Under the pieces are notes generated by a model, which was not told the DNA's origin, did not search any database, and worked only from the letters and a program-made list of their open reading frames with translations. A stretch of DNA of 43,619 nucleotides from an uncultured Chlorobiaceae bacterium (GTDB lineage Bacteria; Bacteroidota; Chlorobiia; Chlorobiales; Chlorobiaceae): contig CAJEXW010000020.1 of assembly GCA_903994525.1 (NCBI GenBank), positions 1-43,619 on the forward strand. The letters run 5' to 3'. Each line of letters starts with the position of its first letter. The stretch's first letter is position 1. Shown piece by piece: positions 20,956-29,194 of this stretch. A program made the position numbers and the translations under genes.

Positions 20956-22357
20956 ATGACCGATATTTTTGTTAGCTATGCTCATGAGGATCTGGAGCGC
21001 GTCAAGCCAATTGTCAAAGAGCTGGAGCTGCGTGGTTGGAGTGTTTTCTGGGACAAAAAAATTCCACCGTCTGTACACTGGCGTTCTTACCTTAAGGAGA
21101 AGTTGGATGAATCAAGTAGTGTGCTTGTTGTCTGGTCACGTGATTCGATCAAGAAACCTTGGATTCAGGTTGAAGCTGATGAGGCTTACAAACGGAAGAT
21201 TCTGGTTCCTCTGTTTCTTGATGCTGTTGAGCCGCCATTTGGATTTAACCAGATTCAGGCCGCTGATCTATCTACCTGGAAAAATGACAGTTCTTATCCG
21301 GAATTTCTCTTACTCCTTGATGCGATAGAGTCAAAAATTCCTTCACGATTATTGCATGTTGTCAACTCTGAGACAAAAGAAACAGTAGTTCGACAGAAGC
21401 GCTATTTGTTAAAAAATTGGTTATCTAAAATCTCTAAAACACAACGACAGTGGGCGGTGATAGCGGTTGTTGCTCTCTTAGTGGCTGTTGTTGGGCTGCG
21501 TTATTTTACTAACCATAGCGTAGTAGTATCCAGCGACTTTGTTAAAATTTCTGGCAGTTCGTTCACTATGGGTAGTCCGATGAGTGAGTTGCAGCGAAAA
21601 AGTGACGAAGGACCACAGCATCAGGTGCGTTTGAGTGATTTTTACATACGCCGTTATGAGGTGACCGTTGGAGAATTCAGGAAATTTATTGAGGCATCGG
21701 GCTATAAAACAGATGCAGAAAAACATGGCGGTAGTTATGTCTGGAATAATAACGGTAGAGGTCGTAGTTATGTCTGGAATGGTAATAGCTTTGACAATCA
21801 GCCGGGAATAAACTGGCGTCATGGTGTCTCGGGCATTGTTCGATCACAAAATGAGGAGAACCATCCAGTCGTGAATGTTAGTTGGAACGATGCGGTAGAG
21901 TACTGTAAATGGCTATCGAGTACAACAGGGAAAAGCTATCGGTTGCCGACGGAAGCGGAGTGGGAGTATGCGTGCCGTGCAGGAAGCAGAACACCGTTTA
22001 ATACGGGTGAGAAACTGACGACATCGCAGGCAAACTATGACGGAACTATTCCGTACAATAATAGCCCGAGCGGGGTGTACCTTCAGAACACCCGTGCCTG
22101 TGAACAGTTTCGAACCGAATGCGTGGGGGTTGTATAACATGCATGGGAATGTGTGGGAGTGGTGCGGTGATTGGTACGGAAGTTATGATAGTGGTACAGT
22201 GAGCAATCCTGTTGGGCCAGCAGAGGGTTCGGCCCGCGTGCTTCGTGGTGGGAGCTGGAACCGTGATGCAGGGATCTGTCGGTCGGCTAATCGCGATAGC
22301 GAGCGCCCCTTCTTCCGGGGACTCAATGTTGGCTTCCGCGTGGTGTTCGTTCCGTAG
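20956..22357 (+). pseudogene. TIR - membrane helix - FGE-sulfatase protein, one frameshift
   Basis: An N-terminal TIR domain (residues 1-130) begins DIFVSYAHEDLERV and has W69 and E74 at the position of the NADase Trp and Glu. A membrane helix follows at 165-184, then a formylglycine-generating-enzyme-like (C-type-lectin fold) domain from about 195. The first frame stops at 22137, but the rest of the domain ([21 protein letters not shown] to GFRVVFVP) lies in the next frame and ends at 22357. Removing one C from the CCC at 22091-22093 restores the frame, giving [14 protein letters not shown] domains make or cut NAD-derived molecules, and FGE-like domains in such fusions probably bind ligands. 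It could be a decayed gene, a sequencing slip, or a phase-variable gene. Confidence 0.8.
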
Positions 22358-22390
22358 TCAGTTGGCTGCTCATTCCGGCTTTGCTTTTGA
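22352..22390 (+). repeat. 39-bp repeat after FGE gene, copy 1
   Basis: This stretch begins in the last codons of the FGE gene (around its stop TAG) and continues downstream. Near-identical copies lie at 29253-29291 and 37589-37627, each after other FGE-like 3' remnants. It may be a conserved 3' flank that helped recombination between FGE genes. Confidence 0.7.
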
Positions 22391-22629
22391 GCTAATCGCC
22401 AGCGCACGCTTCGATACGGCCTTTGGCCTACTCAGCGACCGGAGGTATCGTGCAGAACACTGAAATTTTCTGCACGGATTAAGGTTCGCCGAGTAGCGCA
22501 AAGCGCTTATTGAGGCGTATCTTAACCGAGAAGGTGGGCAAGAACTGCAGAAAGGCCGCCTTGTGGCGGCCAAATTTTTGAACAACGTTGGTGATGCCGC
22601 AGGGGCGTATTGCTGTGCTTGCCAGTTTT
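22358..22629. other. Gene-poor 270-bp stretch with hairpins and a decayed reading frame
   Basis: The 272 bases between the FGE gene and the DUF4231 gene hold no complete gene. An inverted repeat GTGCAGAA / TTCTGCAC lies at about 22450-22474. A stem GGCCGCC / GGCGGCC with loop TTGT followed by AAATTTTT at 22554-22579 could be a terminator. A plus-strand frame reading KALIEAYLNREGGQELQKGR through 22600 looks like the tail of a lost protein, but I do not recognise it. Confidence 0.5.
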
Positions 22630-23085
22630 TTACTCTCTGCCAGCAATCTTCGGTTCGCTTTTGACGGCTACCGTCCAATTGGAGTTCTCCTTTGAAATGA
22701 GCTGTTCCACACGCTGCACAAGTATCTGAAACGCATTCTCTCCATCATACGGTGAGCTTCGACCAAGAAACAGGAACTTTTCATGTTTGAGTGCTTCGGA
22801 CGTTGCGCGGTACTGAATCCAGTTCTCATGGTATTTGAACAGGCTGCCAGTTGCTGCTGAAATGGCAATCAACATGCCAAGTGACCCAATGATCCAGTTG
22901 CCGTACAATACGTTATTTCCCATTCCAGAAAGAAGCGGAATTATCGCTGCCGCGACGATCTCAGTCAAGCGGAGGCCTCTGTAGCGAACCTTGCAACGAG
23001 AGCTTTCGCTTGAGTACCATCTTATCTGATCCTCCAGTCGTTGTTCGAAGTATTCGGAATCGTTCATCTGCATAGCGTTACTCAT
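22630..23085 (-). CDS. DUF4231 / SLATT-like two-helix membrane protein
   Basis: A 151-residue protein. A polar N-terminus (YFEQRLEDQIRWYSSESSRCKVRYRGLRL) leads into two adjacent membrane helices (about 47-66 and 68-88). A soluble C-terminal part follows, with W-I-Q-Y-R-A-T-S-E-A-L-K-H-E, the signature of DUF4231. This family belongs to the SLATT-type two-helix membrane effectors, thought to act as pore-like effectors in nucleotide-signalled defence. It is the third gene of a minus-strand set with the INCPYD and TIR genes, 43 bases downstream of the former. Its 5' end recurs at 30003-30140 and 41600-41683. Confidence 0.82.
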   Translation of the reverse strand: MSNAMQMNDSEYFEQRLEDQIRWYSSESSRCKVRYRGLRLTEIVAAAIIPLLSGMGNNVLYGNWIIGSLGMLIAISAATGSLFKYHENWIQYRATSEALKHEKFLFLGRSSPYDGENAFQILVQRVEQLISKENSNWTVAVKSEPKIAGRE

Positions 23086-23128
23086 GAGTGGCGAATGTCA
23101 AAGTGTTTCCTGTTTTCCATACACAGTT

Positions 23129-23784
23129 TTACAGTAAACCTCTATCCCGGGCTATACGCATCCCAAGAAGGACGATATCCGCCCATGGAACTTCACCTCT
23201 CCAGGCTTTTTCGAGGCGAACTTTTTCTTCCTGAAATACAGGTAATGCATCAAGAACTTCGTTCGGTGGGGGAACCCGCACTGCATCAGGACGAGTAGCA
23301 AGCCATGACATTACTGCCGGGACAATGGTCTCTACAGTTCCGTCATTTTGCTTTGGATCAAATCCAGCAAGGTCAGATAAATATCGCGCATACTCACTTT
23401 TCAGGGGTACCAGCAAAAGCCAGTCATGATTCTCTTTCCCTTCGGGGCCGAATCGCTGCGCCATACATACTCCCATTCAAGGGGCATGTTGAACCGGGCC
23501 AAATTGGCATCGCCTTCGCCTTTGCAACGACATAAATCATGAATGGAATACTTGGATGAAAGCAGGGCAGAGGTTATTCGGTCCATTCTTGGTACCGAAG
23601 TACAGCCTGATTCAATCGCAGATCTCGGAAGAAAACCGCAACATACCGTCGCGAATAACACTCCGTCAAATATCGGGCGATAGTCATCATCATAGGGACA
23701 GTTGATAAAAACGGACATGGACCGGGTTGCACCAAGTTCACCAGCGCCGAAATGCACCCTTTCCCTGTCAGTGTTTGGCTTCAT
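23129..23784 (-). pseudogene. INCPYD-type signalling protein, one frameshift
   Basis: Two overlapping frames form one protein of ~218 residues. The first (23784 to 23401) has MSVFINCPYDDDYRPIFDG, SAIESGC, KYSIHDLCRC and RFNMPLE. This resembles a family with the motifs F-I-N-C-P-Y-D, G-I-H-D and R-F-N-M-P-L-E, taken to have a TIR- or SLOG-like Rossmann fold. The second frame begins MGVCMAQRFGPEGKENHDW and ends at 23129. Adding one A in GAATGG (near 23477) makes them one frame. The start ATG overlaps the upstream TIR gene stop (ATGA). Function in the system is inferred: sensor or second enzyme. Confidence 0.75.
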
Positions 23785-24488
23785 ATCATCTCTTTTCCCT
23801 TCAGAAACTCTGATGACCCACCAAATTCTGTCAAGACTTTCGAGAGCTCCTGAAATCGTAATTCTACTTTTTTGCGACTTTCGTCATTGGCAAAAGTGAT
23901 TCTTTCAACAACCACTCCTGACGTTTTGGAGCCCTTGACTAATCGATCGCGAATCACTTGAGCCAGTTTATCAGTGTCATGGCTTCTTATCGGCTCTTGA
24001 TCACTCAAAAAAGCAGGAAGCTCAGAATCGTCCAAAAGAATCGGGAAGACACGAACGTCTGAGTCACTCCATTGGCGTTCACAAATTGCGCTCCATTCTC
24101 TGGATAACCATTCATTATTTGATCGGGCAGCATTACTCACCAAAATAAAAAAAGTATCCGACCCGCGTATGGCATCTTCCGTTTTCTCTGTCCAGTTTTC
24201 ATAGATTCGTGTTTTGGGGGGATCATCCCAGACTTTCAGGCCATTTTTTGTGCACAGTGCAGCCACTGCTGTTGCCATTTCAGCATCATGCAGGCTGTAT
24301 GATATGAAAGCCCGTGACTCCTGTACTGGCACGTTGAGGGCTGGGTTTTTCTGCGTCTTGAACCTTTTTGCCAAGGCCCCTGTTCTTTGTTGTCCTGCAC
24401 TTTTTCTTCGTCTGGCCAGTTGTGACACAGCTTTTTTTACTTGTTCAACAGGCTCCTGGTATATGTTACTTGATATTTTGCTTCTCAT
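23781..24488 (-). CDS. TIR domain protein
   Basis: A 235-residue protein. A basic N-terminal tail (1-57) is followed by a TIR domain that starts RAFISYSLHDAEMATAV (about 59) and holds the W127-x3-E131 pair of TIR NADases (NNEWLSREWSAI). A C-terminal helical part ends in LRFQELSKVL. TIR enzymes of this type degrade NAD or make cyclic ADP-ribose-like signals. It is the first gene of the TIR - INCPYD - DUF4231 operon; its stop overlaps the next ATG. No clear promoter was picked out upstream. Confidence 0.88.
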   Translation of the reverse strand: MRSKISSNIYQEPVEQVKKAVSQLARRRKSAGQQRTGALAKRFKTQKNPALNVPVQESRAFISYSLHDAEMATAVAALCTKNGLKVWDDPPKTRIYENWTEKTEDAIRGSDTFFILVSNAARSNNEWLSREWSAICERQWSDSDVRVFPILLDDSELPAFLSDQEPIRSHDTDKLAQVIRDRLVKGSKTSGVVVERITFANDESRKKVELRFQELSKVLTEFGGSSEFLKGKEMI

Positions 24489-24559
24489 AGTGGCATCGAT
24501 TTCATGTTATGGCGCTGGTAACAGATCAAGTTTTTTCTGGTATTCTTTGCTGGCATAGG

Positions 24560-24709
24560 CCAAACGGGGATATTGCCTTGTTTTCCTGGTTTTGAATTTA
24601 ATCCACCTTTTGGAGCCAGTCGAAAAAAAATCGATAATCTCCCATTGTCGATTTTCGCAGGAATTTACTTTCCCGAATATAAGGAATTGTGTTCAGATTT
24701 TTTCCCATC
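24560..24709 (-). pseudogene. Remnant of a DUF4258 toxin / YgiT locus
   Basis: The ~150 bases match the two ends of the intact DUF4258/YgiT locus at about 37065-37118 and 37389-37462, with the middle of the toxin gene deleted. The joint is near 24620. The flanking ~90 bases on the left (24489-24559) show nothing recognisable. This is one of several fragments of toxin loci in the island. Confidence 0.65.
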
Positions 24710-24740
24710 GTGCCTTTTTCGATCATCCAGCACCATCGTA

Positions 24741-25018
24741 TCAGAACCTGAAATCTTTTTCGTGTGGTCGCACAATTCCATGGTGAGCTTTATCATGCTG
24801 CTTCAGGTAACCTGTTTGATCAACGGTTCCAACTGGCTCATACATTGCAGAATATGCGCACAGGTTTCCAAACCCATCGGCTAATGCCGATTTGTACTGA
24901 CTCAGGTTCCAGTAAGCTTTTGGACGACCCACGGAATTTCGTTCCAGCCATGCGATTCCGGGCTGACGAACATCTCTGTCGAAGTTTACAGGTTCATCGG
25001 GAGGAGTAAAATGTATCA
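24741..25018 (-). pseudogene. HNH endonuclease, truncated (copy 1)
   Basis: The N-terminal half of an HNH-nuclease family often paired with ATPases: VIHFTPPDEPVNFDRDVRQPG, then AYW and LCAYSAMYEPVGTVDQ. The family normally continues V-D-H and F-x-P-K to the metal site; here His is replaced by Gln and the sequence becomes unrelated after about residue 70. The catalytic core is therefore missing. The start GTG at 25018 overlaps the stop of the upstream ATPase gene (GTGA), which shows coupled translation in the ancestral operon. Confidence 0.65.
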
Positions 25019-26299
25019 CTGGCCAGCCTCCACCACTCTGACAATCCATCTCGGCCAGAAAGGATCATGACCAGCAAGAACCCGCAAGAGTTCAGTGTGA
25101 ATTTGATCCTTTGTATTGAGCTTATCAGGCAATCCCTGCGTGTCACCTCTCATAAAAGCCTCTGCACTTTCAAGAGCAAATTCAGCATCCTTTGAGCGAG
25201 CCTGTTTCAAGCCAAAAACCTCTGAAGTGAGCCAGCCAACAACATCACCCTGTTTTGCCCATGCAATCTCTTCCAGGGTGATTTTTTTCTCCTCCAGACC
25301 AAACAGAAACAGCTTGTCTTTACTCTCATCGAAGGAGGTCTCAATTGAGGCGAGAACAAGGGGCGAGTGCGTTGTAGCTATCACCTGAGTTTTAATCTTT
25401 TCCTTTAATCCTGTTGCCACACTGAGCATTGCTGGTAAAATCGAGCGTTGCCATTGAGGATGGAGATGCGATTCGACCTCATCCATAAGCAGAATGACCG
25501 TGTCAGTCGGTGACTGGTTCAGCAACTCTGAGGCCTGCACATGCTCGTACCATGTCCAGACCAGCAAATAGGCGAGCCCCAGTATCCGCTTCATTCCTGC
25601 TGAAGCATGAGTCACAGGAATACTTGCGTAAGGCAGTTCGATGGTCGGAATATCGCGCACATCTTCAAGCGCAACGCGGATCGGTTTTCCCGGTTTCATC
25701 CATTCCTCGGGGTGCGGAGAGAGCTTTCCAATGACTTTCGAGAGAAGATTGAACGGAGATACCTGATTCTGGTCAGGCTGATTCTGCCATGTTACCCAAT
25801 CACGGATAAGGCCGTTACAGAGAATTTTTTTCTCCTCTTCAAGACCATTCCAGATATTGTCGGGTGTAAAGTGGTAGGCATTCGGCCGATCCGGTTGAAC
25901 AATGCCTTTCGCCAGCGATGCTTTCCAGTAGTTGCGAGCTGGATCCCATACAGAAAAACTGCCATCTACTCGCACATAGATAACCAAACCAGGCATAACC
26001 GGTCGTGCTTTCGGCCGTGGCCAAACCTGATGAGTGTAATCAAAACGACTGTTCGCGGCCTCTTTCGTTGGACCTGTTTTACCAATCAAGTGGTAGCTTA
26101 TTTCAGCAGCTTCGCCTTTAACCCGTTGTGGCCAGGCTGGATTACTCGCCCAGGAGCCAGTCAACGTCCACCAGACAATATCCAGTAGAAATGTCTTTCC
26201 AAGTCCGTTATCTCCTGTAAACAGATTCAATCTGTCGGCGAAATCAACACTGAACTCCGGGGCTGGCCCAACTCTTTTCAGGTGAAGCTGCTGTATCAT
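25016..26299 (-). CDS. AAA/SMC-like ATPase of the duplicated operon (copy 1)
   Basis: A 427-residue P-loop ATPase of the RecF/SMC-like ABC type. Walker A is GDNGLGKT (29-36), the signature-like HASAGMKRIL is at 231-240, Walker B is VILLMDEVESHLHPQWQR (from 268) and the switch His is in ATTHSP (about 311). Such ATPases partner with nucleases in anti-phage systems (Septu- and retron-like, where PtuA pairs with HNH PtuB). The copy at 33378-34661 differs by one residue near the C-terminus (VVEAGQ against VMEAGQ). Confidence 0.88.
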   Translation of the reverse strand: MIQQLHLKRVGPAPEFSVDFADRLNLFTGDNGLGKTFLLDIVWWTLTGSWASNPAWPQRVKGEAAEISYHLIGKTGPTKEAANSRFDYTHQVWPRPKARPVMPGLVIYVRVDGSFSVWDPARNYWKASLAKGIVQPDRPNAYHFTPDNIWNGLEEEKKILCNGLIRDWVTWQNQPDQNQVSPFNLLSKVIGKLSPHPEEWMKPGKPIRVALEDVRDIPTIELPYASIPVTHASAGMKRILGLAYLLVWTWYEHVQASELLNQSPTDTVILLMDEVESHLHPQWQRSILPAMLSVATGLKEKIKTQVIATTHSPLVLASIETSFDESKDKLFLFGLEEKKITLEEIAWAKQGDVVGWLTSEVFGLKQARSKDAEFALESAEAFMRGDTQGLPDKLNTKDQIHTELLRVLAGHDPFWPRWIVRVVEAGQ

Positions 26300-26374
26300 G
26301 TCGCACTGCTGTTGATGGTCATGGAAATGCTCTATGATTTGAAGATAATAAATTGCCTGAAAACCTTCAGTTAA

Positions 26375-26767
26375 TCAACAGCAAGGCGTTGCTGCAAATA
26401 CAATATCCCCCCGAATCAGGGCACCGACAAGATCACCCTGAATCGGTAATTCGGAAAGTAACCTGACGAGCGTGGGTTCCAGATGACTTTTTCGGTCGAG
26501 CACAAAGGTGTTTTCATTGGAAAACTTTCTTATGGCTTCGGGATTATGCGAGGTCACCAGAATTTGCCCACTCCCCTGAAATGATTGCCGCAGTGAGAGA
26601 AGAAAAAAGCCGACCTCAGAGAGTGCGAGGTAGTTGTCAGGTTCATCCCAAAAGCAAAAGAGCGGTCCATAATATCTGTTTGCAGCCACAACCAGCGCAC
26701 ACACAAAAAAGCATTTCTCTCCATCCGACAACTCATTGAACTCCACACTTAACGGTGCATGGTTCAC
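26375..26767 (-). pseudogene. First ATPase of the operon, C-terminal fragment (copy 1)
   Basis: A 130-residue frame holding the second half of an ABC-type ATPase: LSDGEKCF (signature), LFCFWDEPDNYLALSEVG (Walker B), LVTSHNPEAIRKF (H-loop). It starts at GTG 26767, and its start overlaps the stop of the N-terminal fragment (GTGA). A deletion of the middle part and a one-base offset cut the ancestral gene in two. It might still be made as a second subunit by coupling, but decay is more likely. Confidence 0.75.
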
Positions 26768-27132
26768 AGTAAACCGGACAATGATATGTTTTGACGCTCT
26801 TCAAAAACCCTGAGTTCCCTGAATTTTTCGGGAAGATCCAACGCAAGCGTATACGTAAAAAGTTTCCCCTCAAGCAGTACTTCGAGTTCAAAACGGATGG
26901 GGACATCAGCCTTTCCACGAGAGAAGTCTTTCGGGCTGACCAGGTTCAGCCTTGAAAGTTCGCTCATTCTGTTGACACCTTGGGTAATACTCTGGAAGAG
27001 TTCCAGGACTCGTGCTATGGTTGATTTACCGGAGCCGTTTTTCCCAATCAAAAGTGCCGAGGGTATCCCTTTTACGATCAGCTCAAAGTTCTCAAGGCAC
27101 CTGTAATTATGAACATATAATCGTTGCAGCAT
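26764..27132 (-). pseudogene. First ATPase of the operon, N-terminal fragment (copy 1)
   Basis: A 122-residue frame. It starts MLQRLYVHNYRC, has Walker A LLIGKNGSGKST, and ends after ELRVFEERQNISLSGLL. The last ten residues are read out of frame beyond a deletion joint near 26795. The copy at 34737-35489 keeps the missing middle but lacks the Walker A part. The start ATG at 27132 has a good promoter 25 bases upstream but no clear ribosome binding site. Confidence 0.78.
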
Positions 27133-27156
27133 GGGTTTCGGGTTGGTTCGTTATGA

Positions 27157-27185
27157 ACTATATCGGCTTAAAATACGTATTACAA
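27157..27185 (-). promoter_or_regulatory. Sigma70-like promoter of the ATPase operon (copy 1)
   Basis: On the minus strand, TTGTAA (-35, 27185-27180) and TATAGT (-10, 27162-27157) are 17 bases apart. The start codon of the first ATPase lies 25 bases after the -10 box, so the leader is short. In copy 2 the -10 is TATAGC. Confidence 0.6.
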
Positions 27186-27220
27186 CAGTCACTTCCATTT
27201 TTTGGTTGCTGGAAGAGTTA

Positions 27221-27391
27221 ATGGACTGGTTTCCAGTGCGTATTCTTCTTGCATTGCAGAATGCCGTGAAGCGGGCGATGCGTGCGCCACGGCTGCGGTC
27301 GGCGGTGCTGATGTTCAATCTGCCCTATGTGCATAGGTACGGGATGGCACGCAAGGATTTGATGCGCCAGTTGGGGGGGATGGAGAAATAA
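27221..27391 (+). pseudogene. 3' end of a radical SAM gene, diverged duplicate, fused to a short leader
   Basis: From 27257 the sequence repeats the last ~130 bp of the radical SAM gene at 20739-20870, by eye 85-90 percent identical; most changes are silent, so the encoded tail (NAVKRAMRAPRLRSAVLMFN to RKDLMRQLGGM) is nearly the same. It is joined in frame to MDWFPVRILLA, whose other copy at 35578-35658 continues differently. It is too short to act alone and marks the right edge of the first island block. Confidence 0.8.
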
Positions 27392-27412
27392 CTTTGCTCT
27401 ATTTTGATTTCT

Positions 27413-27476
27413 ATCAATATCTATTGGTTTCTTGTTATAGAGCTATATATTTGGTTATTTATAGATATAAATTGAT
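27413..27476. repeat. AT-rich inverted repeat
   Basis: ATCAATATCTAT (27413-27424) pairs with ATAGATATAAATTGAT (27461-27476) except for two extra A. It lies between the radical SAM fragment and the truncated ATPase start. It could be an operator, a promoter region or an IS end; nothing decides. Confidence 0.4.
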
Positions 27477-27518
27477 ATAAATCAAAGCTCTCTCATTTCT
27501 GTAATACCTCGTGCTGTT

Positions 27519-27785
27519 ATGGATCCAATTAGTAACCCTTTTTCTCCGGGAGCCGGTTCGCCGCCGCCTGAACTTGCTGGTCGTGATGCTCTTCTGGAGC
27601 AGGCACGCATTCTTTTCGGGCGTGTCAGTCGCAAAAAGCCTGAAAAAAGTCTTTTGATGATGGGGCTTCGCGGTGTTGGTAAAACAGTTCTGCTGAATGA
27701 AATGAAGCGCATGGCCGAGCATGACGCTTACCGTACCATTTTTGTTGAAGCCTCTGAAAACAAATTGTTAGCTTTACCACACTGA
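27519..27785 (+). pseudogene. AAA ATPase, N-terminal fragment
   Basis: Eighty-eight residues with NPFSPGAGSPPPELAGRDALLEQA and Walker A MMGLRGVGKTVLLNEM. This is the start of a ~390-residue family of ATPases often seen next to toxin genes. The frame ends abruptly after EASENKLLALPH; no Walker B follows. It is a truncated gene. The 240 bases after it (27786-28023) have no recognisable gene; a minus frame (27993-27625) is open but unlike anything I know. Confidence 0.7.
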
Positions 27786-28023
27786 TGATTTCAAATCTTG
27801 GCTTGATTTTCACCAATCGCTCCTGGAGCCGCACCATTGTTACCACCATGCGGTACCCCCAATATGGCATTGTTGCCAGTGATACTATCCTGAAGTGATG
27901 GTGCAGGGAAATTGATGGCAAAGCATTATATCTCCCCGACAGTTCGATGAACGATAAATATATGACTCTTCCGGGTAAATCTCCTTCAATCATCTCCAGT
28001 AAGTCAATACAGAAACAACTGCA

Positions 28024-28371
28024 CTATTTCCCACAAATAAAACGTTGTAGATGGCTATTCATTTTCGCCATCGTTTCCGGGTCAGCTTTTCCGATAAGTT
28101 TGATAAATCGTCTCTTGTCAAAAGAACTGATCTGTTTTGTTTTAAGAAGAGAATTTTTCATGAGTCTGTTCTGAGAATTTGCGGTTATCAGAATATCCAG
28201 TTCTGCAGGATTGGCTATTTGGGACGAAATCGGAATAACCGTCAGCAAATTGCCTGATGCAATATAGGCCTCGTGCTGAATAATAAGAGCGGGTCTGATT
28301 TTTTGGTATTCGTGTTCAAAGCTTGGGTCAAAATTTACAAGCCATACCTGACCACATTGAAATGTTTTCAT
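28024..28371 (-). CDS. MazF/PemK family toxin
   Basis: A 115-residue protein with the MazF fold landmarks: GQVWLVNFDPSFEHEYQKIRPALII, TVIPISSQ, and a C-terminal helix. MazF toxins are mRNA-cutting endoribonucleases. The gene overlaps the antitoxin gene stop at its ATG, the normal arrangement for these pairs. Confidence 0.88.
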   Translation of the reverse strand: MKTFQCGQVWLVNFDPSFEHEYQKIRPALIIQHEAYIASGNLLTVIPISSQIANPAELDILITANSQNRLMKNSLLKTKQISSFDKRRFIKLIGKADPETMAKMNSHLQRFICGK

Positions 28372-28598
28372 ACTTCTTTCAGACTCAAGTAATAACTGAG
28401 TTCTTCCTCAGAAAGAAAATCAGTTGAATTATCATTGACAGCCGAAAGCTCTGTGTCGAATTCTGTGGCTTCCGCGTCATTTTTCTCTTCAAAAATGACA
28501 ATCACCTTGAACTGGGCATTTTTCTTTTGACCAAATTCCTTTGGACAGTAGAGATGGCCATCCGGCAGTAATGTACTTTCAAACGAGGCGGTATTCAT
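28368..28598 (-). CDS. Antitoxin partner of MazF
   Basis: A 76-residue protein with a small beta N-terminus (LLPDGHLYCPKEFGQKK) and an acidic C-terminal tail (EEELSYYLSLKEV) suited to wrap the toxin. It lies directly upstream of MazF. ATG 28598 is chosen over TTG 28604. It does not show the classic MazE AbrB signature, so the antitoxin type is unclear. Confidence 0.7.
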   Translation of the reverse strand: MNTASFESTLLPDGHLYCPKEFGQKKNAQFKVIVIFEEKNDAEATEFDTELSAVNDNSTDFLSEEELSYYLSLKEV

Positions 28599-28860
28599 GA
28601 TCAAAATTTTTTGTGTGGTTGTCAGTGCATACCTGTTTCACTCAAGAGCATATAAAATGACATCACAGGGGTTTTGCGCGACCAGCAACAAATTCACTGT
28701 TACCCAAGTTGATCGATTTGCTACAAAAAAAACCATATTTCCGGTTAAAGTGTTATATCAAAATGGGTAAAAGTAAATTACCGTTTACAACGTAACACAA
28801 ACCACCTGTACGGAAGTTCTATGGCAAAAGATACATAAAAAAGCCGCAAAAAAGACCATC
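28599..28860. other. Intergenic region between the MazF pair and NYN fragment
   Basis: About 260 bases with no complete gene. The right end contains possible leftovers of the NYN gene 5' half in shifted frames (for example KKAAKKT before 28861), but nothing can be assembled. It should hold the antitoxin promoter on the minus strand; no clear boxes were chosen. Confidence 0.4.
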
Positions 28861-29136
28861 ATGTCAGTGATAGGGGCTTATCAGGATCAGTATGATATGG
28901 CCATGCTGATTTCCGGCGATAGTGATCTGGTTCCTCCAATACGTCAGATTCATGAATTATTTCCGCGAAAGAGAGTGTTTGTGGCATTTCCACCAAAACG
29001 TCATAATCAATCCGTTGCCTTGGTTGCAAAAGGCTCCATGCTGATTGGACGAAAAAAATTGGCAGAGAGTCAGTTTGATGAAGCGGTGATAAAAAAGGAT
29101 GGTTATACATTGCACAAGCCAGTCGATTGGACATAG
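28861..29136 (+). pseudogene. NYN/PIN-like (LabA/DUF88) protein, N-terminus lost
   Basis: Ninety-one residues matching the second half of NYN domain nucleases: YDMAMLISGDSDLVPPIRQ with the G-D-S-D-L-V-P motif, then LFPRKRVFVAFPP and DGYTLHKP. The first half, with the N-terminal catalytic Asp, is missing or lies in shifted frames upstream. Likely dead. Confidence 0.7.
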
Positions 29137-29194
29137 TGCTTCAGTGGTGGTTGAGGAGTCTCCGACTCCAGTAAAGGAGCGTGCGTAAGTAAAA

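Larger units (their letters stand above)
24929..27253. repeat. 2.3-kb direct repeat, copy 1
   Basis: Runs from the CC before ACGGAATTTCGTTCC to ATTCTTCTTGCA. It matches 33291-35610 with near-identity across the second ATPase gene, the intergenic gap and both promoter regions. Differences are concentrated in the first ATPase gene, where each copy has a stretch that the other lacks (26796-27062 here). The two units lie in the same orientation, 8.36 kb apart. Confidence 0.9.

Noticed and set aside
22358..22630. DGR template repeat or reverse transcriptase
   Set aside because: No A-rich copy of the FGE tail and no reverse transcriptase motif were found on either strand.
28600..28860. Possible CRISPR or tandem repeat region in the AT-rich gap
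   Set aside because: No regularly spaced repeats are present here or anywhere else in the window.
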